64,000 bases of DNA from Gemmatimonadota bacterium (GTDB lineage Bacteria; Gemmatimonadota; Gemmatimonadetes; Longimicrobiales; Gaopeijiaceae). Positions 1-8,223 of this stretch are shown in pieces. The DNA lies in assembly GCA_029262115.1 (NCBI GenBank), contig JAJCZZ010000090.1, positions 1 through 64,000 of the forward strand, read 5' to 3'. The notes below the pieces were generated by a model. That model made no database searches. It was not told where the DNA came from and worked only from the letters and a program-made list of their open reading frames with translations. Position 1 is the first letter of the stretch, and every line of letters starts with the position of its first letter. The position numbers were made by a program, and so were the translations under genes.

Positions 1-1962
1 CGGGCTCCCGAGCAGCACCTCCATCACCCACTTGCCACGGAGCACGGGCGACGTCCGATTGCCGTGGGAGGTCAAGGTCAGGATGCTCCCGTGCGACAAC
101 ACGCCGCCGCGTCGGTCGTCCGGGTAGACCACGCGACGGAATCCCGGTCCATTGACCCCCGGGATGCCGTAGTGACGCGCGAGCCGCTCGTTGGCGAAGG
201 TGTAGTCGGCCGTCAGCAGCTCCAGAACGCTCCGGTCCTCGCGAACGAGGTGGTCGAAGAGCAGTTCCGTCTCTCGCCCCATGGACTCCGCGAGGGTGTG
301 GTCGAAGTAGGGGTAGTCCAGTGCGGCGGGACGCACCTTGTCGAGGTCGCTCAACCGCAACCACTGCGCGGCGAAGCGCGTCGACAGCGCCGAGGCACGC
401 TCGTCATCGAGCATCCGTTCGACCTGCTCCTCGAGAACGTCCTCGTCGGAGAGGTCGCCATCGGCCGCCAGGTCGATCAACTCCTGGTCGGGCACCGTGC
501 CCCACAGGAAAAAGGAGAGGCGCGAAGCCAGGTCCGCGTCGCTGATCCTGTAGATACCGGTGGCGCCGTCCGGCACCTCTTCCGTCCGGAAGACGAAATG
601 AGGGCTGGCCAGAATCGCCTGGAGAGAGAGCCGGACACCCCCCTCGAATCCGCTGTCGGCCGCACCCTGGTCGTAGAAGGCCAGGAGACCCTGGACGTCC
701 CGGTCGTTCAACTCGCGGCGGTAGGCCTTGGTGGCGATGCGCCGGACGATGCTCTCGGCACACGGCCGCGCCTCACTCGCAGAGGTCGGCCGGCACGTGA
801 AGACCGCCTTCCGCGTCGGAGTGTCCGAGACACCGGTCACGTCGAAGGGTCCAACAATCGTGAAGAGCTGCAGGTGCGGCATAGTCGTGATGCCGTAGTC
901 CAATCCGATCTGCGTATCGGCCAGCGTCTGGTCCTGCGGCGTGATCAAGTCGTCGACCGGGCCCTCGAACTGCTTCACGAACGCCGCGGTCACGCGGCGG
1001 GCGCCGGCCCGAACGAAGATCGAGTCGGTGAGAAGCGTCATGCCAAGGGGATCCGAATCGGACATCCAGCGATCGATTTCCAGGACCGCCACCCGCTCTC
1101 CATCGACGCTGACCTCGACCTTCTCGTTTTCCATGCCTCTGCCGTACAACTCCCCTTCGGGCGCGGCGTGCGGCATCACACGGAAGATGTACTTCCCGTC
1201 GGCCGGGAAGTTGTGGACCACCGATACACCGCCCCGCGTTCCGAAGGGGGCTCCCGGAACCCGCTCCTTCTGTGAGGATGTCCGGGGGACCCGGTACGGA
1301 GCGGACCCAGGGTCGGCCCCGGGGTCGCCCAGCGCGTCACGGGCCACCTGGAAGGCCGCACGTAGGTAGCCCTCCATCAACGTGGCCGACGGGAGCTGCG
1401 TGTCGGCGATGTTGTCGAAGTTGGCGCTCTTCGTATCCAGCGGGAGGAACGCACTCACGTCGACGTCGACCCCCAGGAGGTCGCGGACCGCCGCCCGGTA
1501 CTCGGCTCGGTTCAGCCGCTGGAACGCGCGCTGGCCGGGGTTGGGATTGGCACGGGCCAGGTCGTCCATCCGGTCTTCGAGCGTGACCATCAGATCCGCG
1601 AGCGTATCGCCGCCGGGGCGTCGCGCCCCCGGAGGAGGCATCATTCCAGCGCGAAGCTTACGAATCATCTTCTCGGCGATCTCGCCCTGGCTCCCCGCGC
1701 CCTCGAGCGTGAACGACTCAAGCGTCAGATTCCCCGTCAGGCGGCGGTCGCTGTGGCAGCGGACACAGTACTGGTCCACGACCTCGTCGACTTCCAACGC
1801 CTCGTTGAGAAGCTCGTCCTGAAGCGGTAGGTGGGCGGGACTGGCTGCCCATGCCGTCGAGCCGAGCATGGGCGTGGCCGACTCGTCGGAGCCGATGAAC
1901 GTTGCCGTGAGAACCACGACGGCGAGTGCCAAGGGCACCAGGGGATGGGTGTAGTTGGTCAT
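1..1962 (-). CDS. DUF1592/DUF1588 planctomycete-type cytochrome c protein (3' end outside window)
   Basis: Open from an ATG at 1962 to the window edge, 654 codons, no stop. The N-terminus carries a hydrophobic signal segment (about residues 7-24), then one c-type haem motif, CVRCH, at residues 66-70, preceding the MMPPPGARRP stretch usual in PSCyt1-like domains. The last visible residues read ARHYGIPGVNGPGFRRV and then a HGNRTSPVLRGKWVMEVLLG segment, which matches the end of a DUF1588 domain. The family (DUF1587/1592/1595/1588/1585 modules) consists of large secreted haem proteins of unknown substrate found in Planctomycetes, Acidobacteria and Gemmatimonadota. The DUF1585 end should lie just outside the window. 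In related genomes a DUF1552 gene often follows; that cannot be seen here. Family assignment is firm, function unknown. Confidence 0.85.
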   Translation of the reverse strand, partial: MTNYTHPLVPLALAVVVLTATFIGSDESATPMLGSTAWAASPAHLPLQDELLNEALEVDEVVDQYCVRCHSDRRLTGNLTLESFTLEGAGSQGEIAEKMIRKLRAGMMPPPGARRPGGDTLADLMVTLEDRMDDLARANPNPGQRAFQRLNRAEYRAAVRDLLGVDVDVSAFLPLDTKSANFDNIADTQLPSATLMEGYLRAAFQVARDALGDPGADPGSAPYRVPRTSSQKERVPGAPFGTRGGVSVVHNFPADGKYIFRVMPHAAPEGELYGRGMENEKVEVSVDGERVAVLEIDRWMSDSDPLGMTLLTDSIFVRAGARRVTAAFVKQFEGPVDDLITPQDQTLADTQIGLDYGITTMPHLQLFTIVGPFDVTGVSDTPTRKAVFTCRPTSASEARPCAESIVRRIATKAYRRELNDRDVQGLLAFYDQGAADSGFEGGVRLSLQAILASPHFVFRTEEVPDGATGIYRISDADLASRLSFFLWGTVPDQELIDLAADGDLSDEDVLEEQVERMLDDERASALSTRFAAQWLRLSDLDKVRPAALDYPYFDHTLAESMGRETELLFDHLVREDRSVLELLTADYTFANERLARHYGIPGVNGPGFRRVVYPDDRRGGVLSHGSILTLTSHGNRTSPVLRGKWVMEVLLGSP

Positions 1963-2097
1963 GCATGCCCTCGCAGAGGCGGCCGAACGACGTGTGATTG
2001 CGGGCGTCGGCCGAGCCTCACGGGCTCAGCCTCAGCCATCCGATGATACGGGCTGTTCCCGCTCACCGTCCAGAAGGACATGTCAGGGCTGTCACTT

Positions 2098-2127
2098 GTT
2101 GACGATGGTTGTGTTGACCATGGAGCG
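2098..2127. promoter_or_regulatory. tandem 15-bp direct repeat upstream of the cytochrome gene
   Basis: GTTGACGATGG at 2098-2108 is followed by GTTGACCATGG at 2113-2123, two near-identical half-sites 15 bp apart in the 245-bp gap between the MarR gene end and the cytochrome start. On the minus strand these read CCATSGTCAAC. They could be an operator or activator site for the cytochrome gene; no promoter could be assigned. The rest of the gap (1963-2207) shows nothing else recognisable. Confidence 0.3.
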
Positions 2128-2207
2128 ATGACGCTGGCGGGCGGGAGGTCCGCGCACCCCGCAGCGATGCGGCCGGTTGCCGGCGGCGCTCTCCGTCCGG
2201 AGGGCCG

Positions 2208-2747
2208 TCAGCCGCCGGTTCCGGCACGCGACATCTCGTCCGTCGAGGTGGGTGGGTGCGACTCGGGTGCCGTGAGCCGCTCCAACAACTCGGCGGCTCG
2301 ACCCAGGACGTCCTGGTCGTGCGGCGGGAGCAGCGAGAGCTGACGGGCCAGGGCCTCCACACGACGTCGCCGACCCTCCTGGAGGACGCGGACCCCCCTC
2401 TCCGTCGCGACGACTCGCTGGACGCGTCCGTCAGAGTCGTCCGGGATCCGTTCGACGAATCCGCGCCCTTCCAGTTCGCCGACTGTTCGCGTCATGGTGG
2501 GCGGCCGTACCTGCTCGGCCGCGGCGAGGTCGCCCATCCGCACGGGGCCGGAGAAGACGATCACGGACAGGGCGGACAGTCGCGAGGCCGTCAGCCCGCT
2601 CGCCTGGTCGTGGACACGGAGTCGGCGGAGCAGGTGGATGGCGGACGAGTGGAGCCGATCGGCGACATCGAACGCGGCCGTGCTCGGGTCGCCAAGACCT
2701 TCATTGTCCTGAGCGTATTGACTTGGTGTATTGTGACGTCTATTCAT
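2208..2747 (-). CDS. MarR-family transcriptional regulator
   Basis: 179 aa. The central part shows the MarR winged helix: helix region LTASRLSALSVIVF, recognition-helix region VRPPTMTRTVGELEGRGFV, and wing residues RIPDDSDGRVQRVVATERG with the conserved D-x-R signature. MarR proteins are dimeric repressors that are released by small phenolic or electrophilic ligands. The ATG at 2747 lies inside the palindrome 2746-2766 and has no clear Shine-Dalgarno site, so the message may be leaderless or start lower. It is divergent from the VOC gene at 2787, sharing a 39-bp control region, so it most likely represses itself and that gene. The C-terminal tail after about residue 150 is long and low in complexity. 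Confidence 0.88.
   Translation of the reverse strand: MNRRHNTPSQYAQDNEGLGDPSTAAFDVADRLHSSAIHLLRRLRVHDQASGLTASRLSALSVIVFSGPVRMGDLAAAEQVRPPTMTRTVGELEGRGFVERIPDDSDGRVQRVVATERGVRVLQEGRRRRVEALARQLSLLPPHDQDVLGRAAELLERLTAPESHPPTSTDEMSRAGTGG
2718..2746 (+). promoter_or_regulatory. sigma70-type promoter for the VOC gene
   Basis: TTGACT at 2718-2723, a 17-bp spacer, then TATTCA at 2741-2746. Predicted transcription start is near 2753, inside the MarR palindrome, and a GAGGAGGG ribosome site follows at 2773-2780. Confidence 0.6.
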
Positions 2748-2766
2748 TTAGCTAGACTAACTAAAT
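2746..2766. promoter_or_regulatory. putative MarR operator
   Basis: Near-perfect inverted repeat: left arm ATTTAGCTAG (2746-2755), one central base, right arm CTAACTAAAT (2757-2766), 9 of 10 positions paired. It is AT-rich in otherwise GC-rich DNA, covers the start codon of the MarR gene and the predicted transcription start of the VOC gene, and has the size of a MarR dimer site. Confidence 0.7.
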
Positions 2767-2786
2767 GACAGCGAGGAGGGCAAGCA

Positions 2787-3197
2787 ATGGACAGTGGAGA
2801 GAAGGGCCGTGGGATGGGGCCGTCGGCCATCGGACAGATCGCGGTGCCCGTCGAGGATGTGGACCGCGCGACCACGTTCTACAAGGAGGTCCTCGGCCTG
2901 AAGCATCTGTTCTCCGCGCCCCCCGGTCTGGCGTTTTTCGACTGCGGTGGCGTGCGGTTGATGCTCTCCAGGCCCGAAGGCGAGGGGAGCTCCGGTCCGC
3001 CCGGGTCCATCCTCTACTACCGTGTGCCCGACATCGGCGGCATGCATGAGCGGCTGGTCGCTCAGGACACGTCCGTCGTTGGCGAGCCCCATGTGGTCCA
3101 CAAGACGGAGTCGATGGAGCTGTGGATGGGGTTCTATGGGGATACCGAGGGGAATGTGTTCGCGACGATGGACGAGCGGGAAGTGTCCTCTACGTAG
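2787..3197 (+). CDS. VOC (glyoxalase/bleomycin-resistance fold) protein
   Basis: 136 aa with a single pair of beta-alpha-beta-beta-beta modules. The first begins IGQIAVPVEDVDRATTFYKE and the second SILYYRVPDIGGMHERL; the C-terminal GDTEGNVFATM supplies the Glu usual for metal binding. The His normally found at the start of each module is Gln and Tyr here, so the classical glyoxalase metal site is incomplete. Start set by ATG at 2787 with GAGGAGGG 6 bp upstream. Controlled by the divergent MarR gene through the shared operator. A detoxifying or ligand-binding role toward a small electrophile is plausible from this pairing, but the substrate cannot be read from the sequence. Confidence 0.85.
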   Translation: MDSGEKGRGMGPSAIGQIAVPVEDVDRATTFYKEVLGLKHLFSAPPGLAFFDCGGVRLMLSRPEGEGSSGPPGSILYYRVPDIGGMHERLVAQDTSVVGEPHVVHKTESMELWMGFYGDTEGNVFATMDEREVSST

Positions 3198-3330
3198 GAC
3201 GTCTCGGGCAACGGTGCTCGCGGCGACACGAATCGTAAAATGTTCGACTGCAAGAACTTATGTGCGTTCGTGGGCCGGTTGGTACCACCCCTGCATGTTC
3301 GTAAGGTGACCCAGGACCGGAGAACTACCG

Positions 3331-4563
3331 TTGCCAACGTCACGAATCCATCGCTCGATGCGCCTTTCGCGACCCCTGCCGGGTCCGGTCCGTCGCCCAC
3401 CTCGGGCCGTGGCCGCCCCGTGCGTTTGGGGCGGCGTGGCGTTGGAGGTGAGCGTGGCTGTCGGGGTGCTCGTTCTGCACGCCGCTACGATGCTCTCGAT
3501 GCCCACGCACGGGCACGCCCAGACCGTCGTCGAGGTCGGAGCCTGGGCCAGCGACCACGCTGGCCTCCAAGGCGATGGCACCGGGGTCTTCGGCGCCGCT
3601 TTGACCGTCACGCCAGGGCCGCTCGGCCTTCGTGGATCGGTTGGCGTGTCACGAGTGGGCGGTCCCCTATCGGTCGGCTCGCTCCCCGAGGGCGCCGCGA
3701 GCAACTGGTTCGCCGATCTCGACGCTGTCCTTCGGCTCCCCGTCGCGCCGCTTCAGCCGTACATGTTCGCAGGGATCGGGACCGAGGGCCGTACCGAGGT
3801 CCGCCGCGCGCGCGACGGCAATTGGTCGTTCGGAGGTGGGGTGAGCGTCCTTCCCGTGCACTGGCTGGGGATTCACGTGGAGGCACGCTCTCGACGTGCG
3901 CTCTCAGGTCCAGCCACCGCGGCGGGTGCCGAGGGCTGGGAGTTCAGAGCCGGCGCGAACGTCCGGATCGGAGCCGGCCGGGCCGCCGACCGACAACGGG
4001 GACCGGCCGATCGCGGCCCGCGACGCTCCGCCACGCGCGGCCGCACCCGAGCGGAGGCGTTGTACGCGCGACTCGGGCGGGTCGGTAACGAGCCGGGCGA
4101 TCCGGGTGACTTCGGCGCCCCCGAGGACGACATCGGCGAGGCGCCGTCGTATACGCGCTCCTCCGGGTCCCGCGCGACCCTCGCGAGCTCCGTGATCGAC
4201 CACGGGGAGCAGTACCTGGGCGTACGGTACCGGTGGGGCGGTCAGGATCCTGAGTACGGCTTCGACTGTTCGGGCTTCGTCCAGACCATCTATCGGAGCC
4301 AGGGAGTCGCGCTGCCAAGGGTCTCCCGCGACCAGGCACGGTCGGGGAGCTCTCTTCCGCTCGACATCGACACGTTCGTAGCCGGTGACCTGCTGTTCTT
4401 CGCGTCGTCGGGCTCGCGCGTGGACCACGTCGCGGTGTACGTCGGCGACGGGACGATCCTGCACAGCAGCAGTAGCGGTGGCGGCGTCCGCTACGACCGC
4501 CTGGACACGTCGAGGGGGAACTGGTTCGTCCGCCACCTGGTGTCCGCGCGGCGGGTGCTGTAG
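3331..4563 (+). CDS. secreted NlpC/P60-family cell-wall peptidase with N-terminal barrel-like domain
   Basis: 410 aa. Residues about 25-65 contain a long hydrophobic export segment. Residues about 65-215 are Gly/Val rich with alternating short strands (GVFGAALTVTPGPLGLRG, LQPYMFAGIGTEG), resembling a small outer-membrane beta-barrel. The NlpC/P60 domain occupies about 290-410, with catalytic Cys313 in FDCSGFV, His366 in VDHVAVYVG and His378 in ILHSSS. NlpC/P60 enzymes cleave stem-peptide bonds in peptidoglycan. The linker (about 215-290) is Arg/Pro rich. The start is a TTG at 3331 with CCGGAG about 8 bp upstream; an ATG within the first dozen codons (residue 10) is an alternative. It stands alone between the VOC gene and the permease. 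Confidence 0.85.
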   Translation: MPTSRIHRSMRLSRPLPGPVRRPPRAVAAPCVWGGVALEVSVAVGVLVLHAATMLSMPTHGHAQTVVEVGAWASDHAGLQGDGTGVFGAALTVTPGPLGLRGSVGVSRVGGPLSVGSLPEGAASNWFADLDAVLRLPVAPLQPYMFAGIGTEGRTEVRRARDGNWSFGGGVSVLPVHWLGIHVEARSRRALSGPATAAGAEGWEFRAGANVRIGAGRAADRQRGPADRGPRRSATRGRTRAEALYARLGRVGNEPGDPGDFGAPEDDIGEAPSYTRSSGSRATLASSVIDHGEQYLGVRYRWGGQDPEYGFDCSGFVQTIYRSQGVALPRVSRDQARSGSSLPLDIDTFVAGDLLFFASSGSRVDHVAVYVGDGTILHSSSSGGGVRYDRLDTSRGNWFVRHLVSARRVL

Positions 4564-4639
4564 GGGCTGCCAAGCGGCCGCGGAACCGCTGCGTTGGCCG
4601 ATCCGGGGGGTCTTCTGCATGGGCGGGGCTTACCGCCCC

Positions 4640-7276
4640 TCACTCCCCCCTGAGTGAAGCCACGGGATCCGCCGTGGCGGACCGGTAAGCTGGGATCACA
4701 ATGGCCGCTGCCGCGACCAGGCCCACGCCGAGCGTCGTAACGGCATAAACGGTCGGGTCGGCCGGGGACACTCCGAAAAGGAAGCCGGCCAGGAGGTGTC
4801 CGAGCTGCCAGGCGGCGAGGAGTCCGAGCGCGACGCCGGCCGCGACCGCGGCGGCCTCGGCGGCTACTGTGCGGGAAAAGACTCTCGCACGTGTGGCACC
4901 CAACGCCAGCCGGATTCCGGTTTCGCGGCGCGCCGACCCGAGGGTGTGGCTCACAACGCCGTAGATTCCGGCGGCGCCCAGCAGCAGCGCCATGAAGCCG
5001 AGTACGGCGAACATGATGCTTCGGAAGCGGGCTTCCTCCAGGAGGTCCCCGCGCAGATCGAGCAAGCGACGCGGCGGATGGAGCGGGATGGCGGGATCCG
5101 CTTCCGCGACGGCGGTGTGAAGGGCCTCCATCGCGGGTGCGGACGGAGCGTCATCAGAGAGACGGACGATGAACCAGCGCGTCCGCACCGTCCACGGGAA
5201 CGCGTCGTCCATATCCGCGAGGTAGAGGCGGGGGCCGGGGGCCTCCGAGAGCGACCCCGCCGGACTGTTCCGGACGACCCCGACCACGCGCAGCGTCGGG
5301 CCGCCGGTGAAGTTGAGGCTGCGGTCGAGCGCGTCGCCGTCGAAGAGGTCGGCAAGCGCCTCGTTCACCACGACGACCTTCTCGGACCCATCGCCGAAAT
5401 CGGAGCGATCCAGCGAGCGACCCGAAACGACCGGGGCGTCCAGCACGGAGAAGTAGTCCGGCGTGACTTCCTCGATCTCGGTCGACGGCAGTTGACCTTC
5501 GGAGGGGTCTCGCCCCTCCACGACGACGAAATTCCATCCCGCGGACGAAAAAGGCGGGCTGGTGCTGGCCGCCACGGCGGTCACGCCCGGCACGCCCTTC
5601 ATTCTCGCCAGCACCTGATCCGTGAATCCTCGTACGGATTCCGAGTCCCCATACGTCGAGCTGTTGAGGTTGATTCGTGCCACCATCCGGTTCTCCATGG
5701 CCCGGGCCACATCGATGGATTGGAGTTCGGAGAGCGAGCGGACCACCAGGCCCGCCCCCACCGCCAGGGTCACGACCAGGGCGGTTTCGACCAGCACGAG
5801 CGATCGGCCCAGGGCCTTCCACTTCGGGTCCGGCCCTCTCGAACGGAGGAGGCTGGCGGCGTGTTGGACATGGGGGTGAAGGCGGGAGGTGAGAACGGCT
5901 ACGCCGAGACTCAGCGCGATGGCGGCGAGGACAGTGGCGACGGTCTCGGACACACCGAGACGGGCATAGGCGGCCCCGGGAATCCACGTGGGATTGGCGG
6001 TCCGCACGACCTCGACCAGCCAAACCGCCACACCCAGCGCGGCCATGGCAGCCAAGGCGGCAACGATCGCGTTCTGGGCGAGAAGTCGCCGTAGGGCGAT
6101 GGACGGCGGAGCACCCAGCGCGGTGTGAACCACGAACTCCCGGCTGCGAGCCTGGAGCCGGGCGAGGGTCAACGCGACGAGGTTCGCGGCCCCCAGCAGC
6201 AGCAACAGGGCTGTCGCGGCGCCGAGGGCGGCCATCGCCTGGACGCCGTCGCCTTGTAGAAGGTCGGGCAGGGGATCGACCTCCATGTGCCAGCTCGGGT
6301 CGGTTCGCCACTGGTCCAGCTCACGGCGCAGCTCTTCCATCGTCTGGGAGGCCGCCGCGAGAACGTCGGCGCGATCCACCGCCGGGCGGGCCTTGGCGAC
6401 GACCTGGTAACGGAGGCCGGGATCCAGGGCCAGGTCAGCCGTGCGCTGAACCGGGATCCAGAGGTCGGCCCCGTCCGCCTGGCGGCGCTGCGGCAGTCGG
6501 GCGCCCTCCTCCAGCACGCCCGCCACCGTGTAGCCCAGTCCGTTCAACTCGACCGTGGCTCCGATCGCGTCCGGGCTGCTTCCGAAGCTCCGTGTCCAGA
6601 AGGCGTGGGAGATCAGCGCGGTGCGTTCCCGGCCGGGGTCCTCGTCCTCAATAACCAGTTGCCTGCCAGCGACGACCCCGTACCCGAGAAGCGGGACCAG
6701 GCCGGAGGTAACCCGGGCGACGCCGACCACCGTGGGATCCGCGTCGGGGCGGCTGAGGTTCTGGTCGATCGGTCCGCTCCACGCCTCCACGGCCTGGTAG
6801 ACCTCGGCGCGCTCCTGGAGCCGCCGAAGCGTCGGGTCGGCCACGGCCCCCACCTGACCGTTGCTCTCGCGAATCACGAACAGACGGTCCGCGTCCGGAA
6901 ACGGGACGACGTCCGTGCGCATCGCCTCCGCCATGGAGAAGACGACCGTCGCGAACACCATTCCCGTCGCGAGGGTCCCGACCGCGAGGGCCGACCAAAC
7001 CGGCGTCCGCACGAGCGCACGGGTCTCGTACCTGAACGCGTGCACCCAACCCGCACCGCTGGAGCGATCCCGACTTCCCATCATCCCTCTCCCTTGCACC
7101 CCAAGGGTGCCCATGGTCGATAGCATCGTACGTAGGTACCAGCGGCGGGCGCGGCCCTCTCCGAACTCGGCCACCCGGCCGGGCCACTCCTCGTCAAGGT
7201 CGCCGAGCACGATCTCGGCGCCTTCACCGAGAAAGAGGCGGAGGAGGCCGTCGAGACTCGTGGGCCGACGGATCAC
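4640..7276 (-). CDS. ADOP-type duplicated ABC permease (FtsX/MacB fold)
   Basis: 878 aa. The N-terminal 60 residues (SLDGLLRLFLGEGAEIVLGD, then RARRWYLRTMLS) are the short domain typical of the acidobacterial ADOP permease family. It is followed by two MacB_PCD/FtsX halves: a first TM (SALAVGTLATGMVFATVVFS), a periplasmic domain, a three-TM block around ALGAATALLLLLGAANLVAL, a fourth helix, then a second TM-periplasmic-TM unit ending VASLRGE. Other domain members act with a separate MacB-like ATPase; none is encoded nearby. It is translationally coupled to the PadR gene (4-bp ATGA overlap, 7273-7276). Substrate is unknown; efflux or lipoprotein-type export is a family-level guess. Confidence 0.87.
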   Translation of the reverse strand: MIRRPTSLDGLLRLFLGEGAEIVLGDLDEEWPGRVAEFGEGRARRWYLRTMLSTMGTLGVQGRGMMGSRDRSSGAGWVHAFRYETRALVRTPVWSALAVGTLATGMVFATVVFSMAEAMRTDVVPFPDADRLFVIRESNGQVGAVADPTLRRLQERAEVYQAVEAWSGPIDQNLSRPDADPTVVGVARVTSGLVPLLGYGVVAGRQLVIEDEDPGRERTALISHAFWTRSFGSSPDAIGATVELNGLGYTVAGVLEEGARLPQRRQADGADLWIPVQRTADLALDPGLRYQVVAKARPAVDRADVLAAASQTMEELRRELDQWRTDPSWHMEVDPLPDLLQGDGVQAMAALGAATALLLLLGAANLVALTLARLQARSREFVVHTALGAPPSIALRRLLAQNAIVAALAAMAALGVAVWLVEVVRTANPTWIPGAAYARLGVSETVATVLAAIALSLGVAVLTSRLHPHVQHAASLLRSRGPDPKWKALGRSLVLVETALVVTLAVGAGLVVRSLSELQSIDVARAMENRMVARINLNSSTYGDSESVRGFTDQVLARMKGVPGVTAVAASTSPPFSSAGWNFVVVEGRDPSEGQLPSTEIEEVTPDYFSVLDAPVVSGRSLDRSDFGDGSEKVVVVNEALADLFDGDALDRSLNFTGGPTLRVVGVVRNSPAGSLSEAPGPRLYLADMDDAFPWTVRTRWFIVRLSDDAPSAPAMEALHTAVAEADPAIPLHPPRRLLDLRGDLLEEARFRSIMFAVLGFMALLLGAAGIYGVVSHTLGSARRETGIRLALGATRARVFSRTVAAEAAAVAAGVALGLLAAWQLGHLLAGFLFGVSPADPTVYAVTTLGVGLVAAAAIVIPAYRSATADPVASLRGE

Positions 7277-7617
7277 ACGCCCTGCCTCCCTGGATCCGCG
7301 GTCAAGGCATCCCCGAGGCCATGCGACATGGCTCGGATATGCCGATGCGCCTCCGTCAGCGCCTCGGTCCCGGCCGCCAACAGCGTATAGAGCCGAATCG
7401 GTCGGCCGCTTCTCGAGTCCCCACCCTCGGCCAGGACGGATTCGATGAGGCCGCGGTCCTCCATCCGACCCAGGGCGGTGTAGACGGCTCCGGGCGACAG
7501 GTCCCGTCCGGACCGCACGCGCACTTCCTGGCGAAGTGCCAACCCCGGCGCGTCGTCGCCCAGCGCCATGAGCGCGTAGAGCAACGTGACCTCGAGTTCG
7601 CCCAGTGCTCGCCCCAC
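7273..7617 (-). CDS. PadR-family transcriptional regulator
   Basis: 114 aa from a GTG at 7617. GELEVTLLYALMAL, SPGAVYTALGRMEDRGLI and RLYTLLAAGTEAL form the PadR winged helix. The GTG at 7617 has GGGAGG 6 bp upstream (7624-7629) and begins right at the conserved fold. The frame stays open to 7806 but that extension would only translate the 20-bp repeat array, so I reject it. It overlaps the permease start by 4 bp, forming a two-gene operon in which PadR presumably represses its own transcription. Confidence 0.82.
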   Translation of the reverse strand: MGRALGELEVTLLYALMALGDDAPGLALRQEVRVRSGRDLSPGAVYTALGRMEDRGLIESVLAEGGDSRSGRPIRLYTLLAAGTEALTEAHRHIRAMSHGLGDALTADPGRQGV

Positions 7618-7641
7618 CACCACCTCCCGTTCTTGGAAATC

Positions 7642-7798
7642 GTCCGCCCTACCGGTCCAACCGTCCTCCGATCGATGTACGGTCTTCCCGACCGGCGTAC
7701 TGTCCTCCGATCGGCGTAGCTGTCCTCCAATCGGCGTAGCTGTCGTCTCGATCGAGCTGACTTCCCAATCGTTGGACCGTCCTCCCGATCGCAGAGAC
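7642..7798 (-). repeat. array of about eight 20-bp repeats in the PadR leader
   Basis: Units begin near 7642, 7663, 7682, 7702, 7722, 7742, 7761 and 7779, spacing 18-21 bp. The best two copies (plus strand) are GTCCTCCGATCGGCGTAGCT at 7702-7721 and the same with one change at 7722-7741; outer copies are degenerate. On the transcribed strand each unit carries a GGAGGA or GGGAAG core that looks like a Shine-Dalgarno sequence. The array lies between the predicted promoter (7805-7833) and the PadR start. Confidence 0.75.
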
Positions 7799-7833
7799 AA
7801 CTTCACTGTAGTTGTAGTAGATCACGACGGCAA
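7797..7833 (-). promoter_or_regulatory. promoter and inverted repeat for the PadR-permease operon
   Basis: Minus strand: TTGCCG (7833-7828), 17-bp spacer, TACAGT (7810-7805). A 6-bp inverted repeat, ACAACT at 7797-7802 and AGTTGT at 7810-7815, straddles the -10 element and is a candidate PadR operator. Transcription would begin near 7798 and give a leader of roughly 180 nt. Confidence 0.5.
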
Positions 7834-7839
7834 GGGTTC

Positions 7840-8223
7840 TCAGGCGACCTCCTCCCAGAGTCGCAGCCCTGGGATGTCCGCAAAGTCCTCGCGGTTCAAC
7901 GTCCAGAGCGGGGCGCCCCAGGACATCGCGCTCGCGGCGATCGCGATGTCCATTTCGCGCCCCAGGAGGCTGATCGATCTGCCGGTAGAGCTTCGTGGCC
8001 AACGCCGCCGCCTCCGGCCCGAAGGGGATGGCTTCGCCGGCCGGCAGGAGGGCCTCCTAGGCGCGCAGTTCCTGATCGTTTCGAGGTCCCGGCCTCCATT
8101 CGTAGAGCACCAGGGCGGGGAGGATCAGCCGTTTGCCGGTCTCGAAGGCGCCTCGGAACTCCGCGCGAAGTCGACCTCCGGCTCCGAGCCCTCGACGAGC
8201 GCTGACGTGTCGACGACGATCAC
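7840..8223 (-). pseudogene. degenerate VapC-type PIN-domain toxin
   Basis: The three frames together spell a near-complete PIN toxin. It begins at a GTG (8223) overlapping the antitoxin stop: VIVVDTSALVEG, with the first catalytic Asp. A frameshift near 8190 moves to the frame reading RLILPALVLYEW. A TAG at 8057-8059 replaces a codon before EALLPAGEAIPFGPE. A second frameshift near 7960-7970 leads into REMDIAIAASAMSWGAPLW and then NREDFADIPGLRLWEEVA, ending at TGA 7840. Three independent lesions make a functional RNase very unlikely, although the four acidic residues of the PIN fold are still recognisable. Confidence 0.85.

Noticed and set aside
64-1275. 403-codon plus-strand open frame
   Set aside because: It lies opposite the DUF1592 cytochrome, whose minus-strand frame shows signal, CVRCH and DUF1588 motifs. 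The plus-strand product is rich in Arg/Val/Gly with no domain.
4796-6094. 432-codon plus-strand open frame
   Set aside because: Antisense to the ADOP permease; Arg/Gly-rich translation without TM segments or domain.
7642-7798. CRISPR array
   Set aside because: Units are directly adjacent 20-mers with no spacers and no cas genes nearby.
7618-7806. N-terminal extension of the first PadR protein
   Set aside because: It would translate the 20-bp repeat array; the GTG at 7617 has a good ribosome site and starts at the conserved fold.
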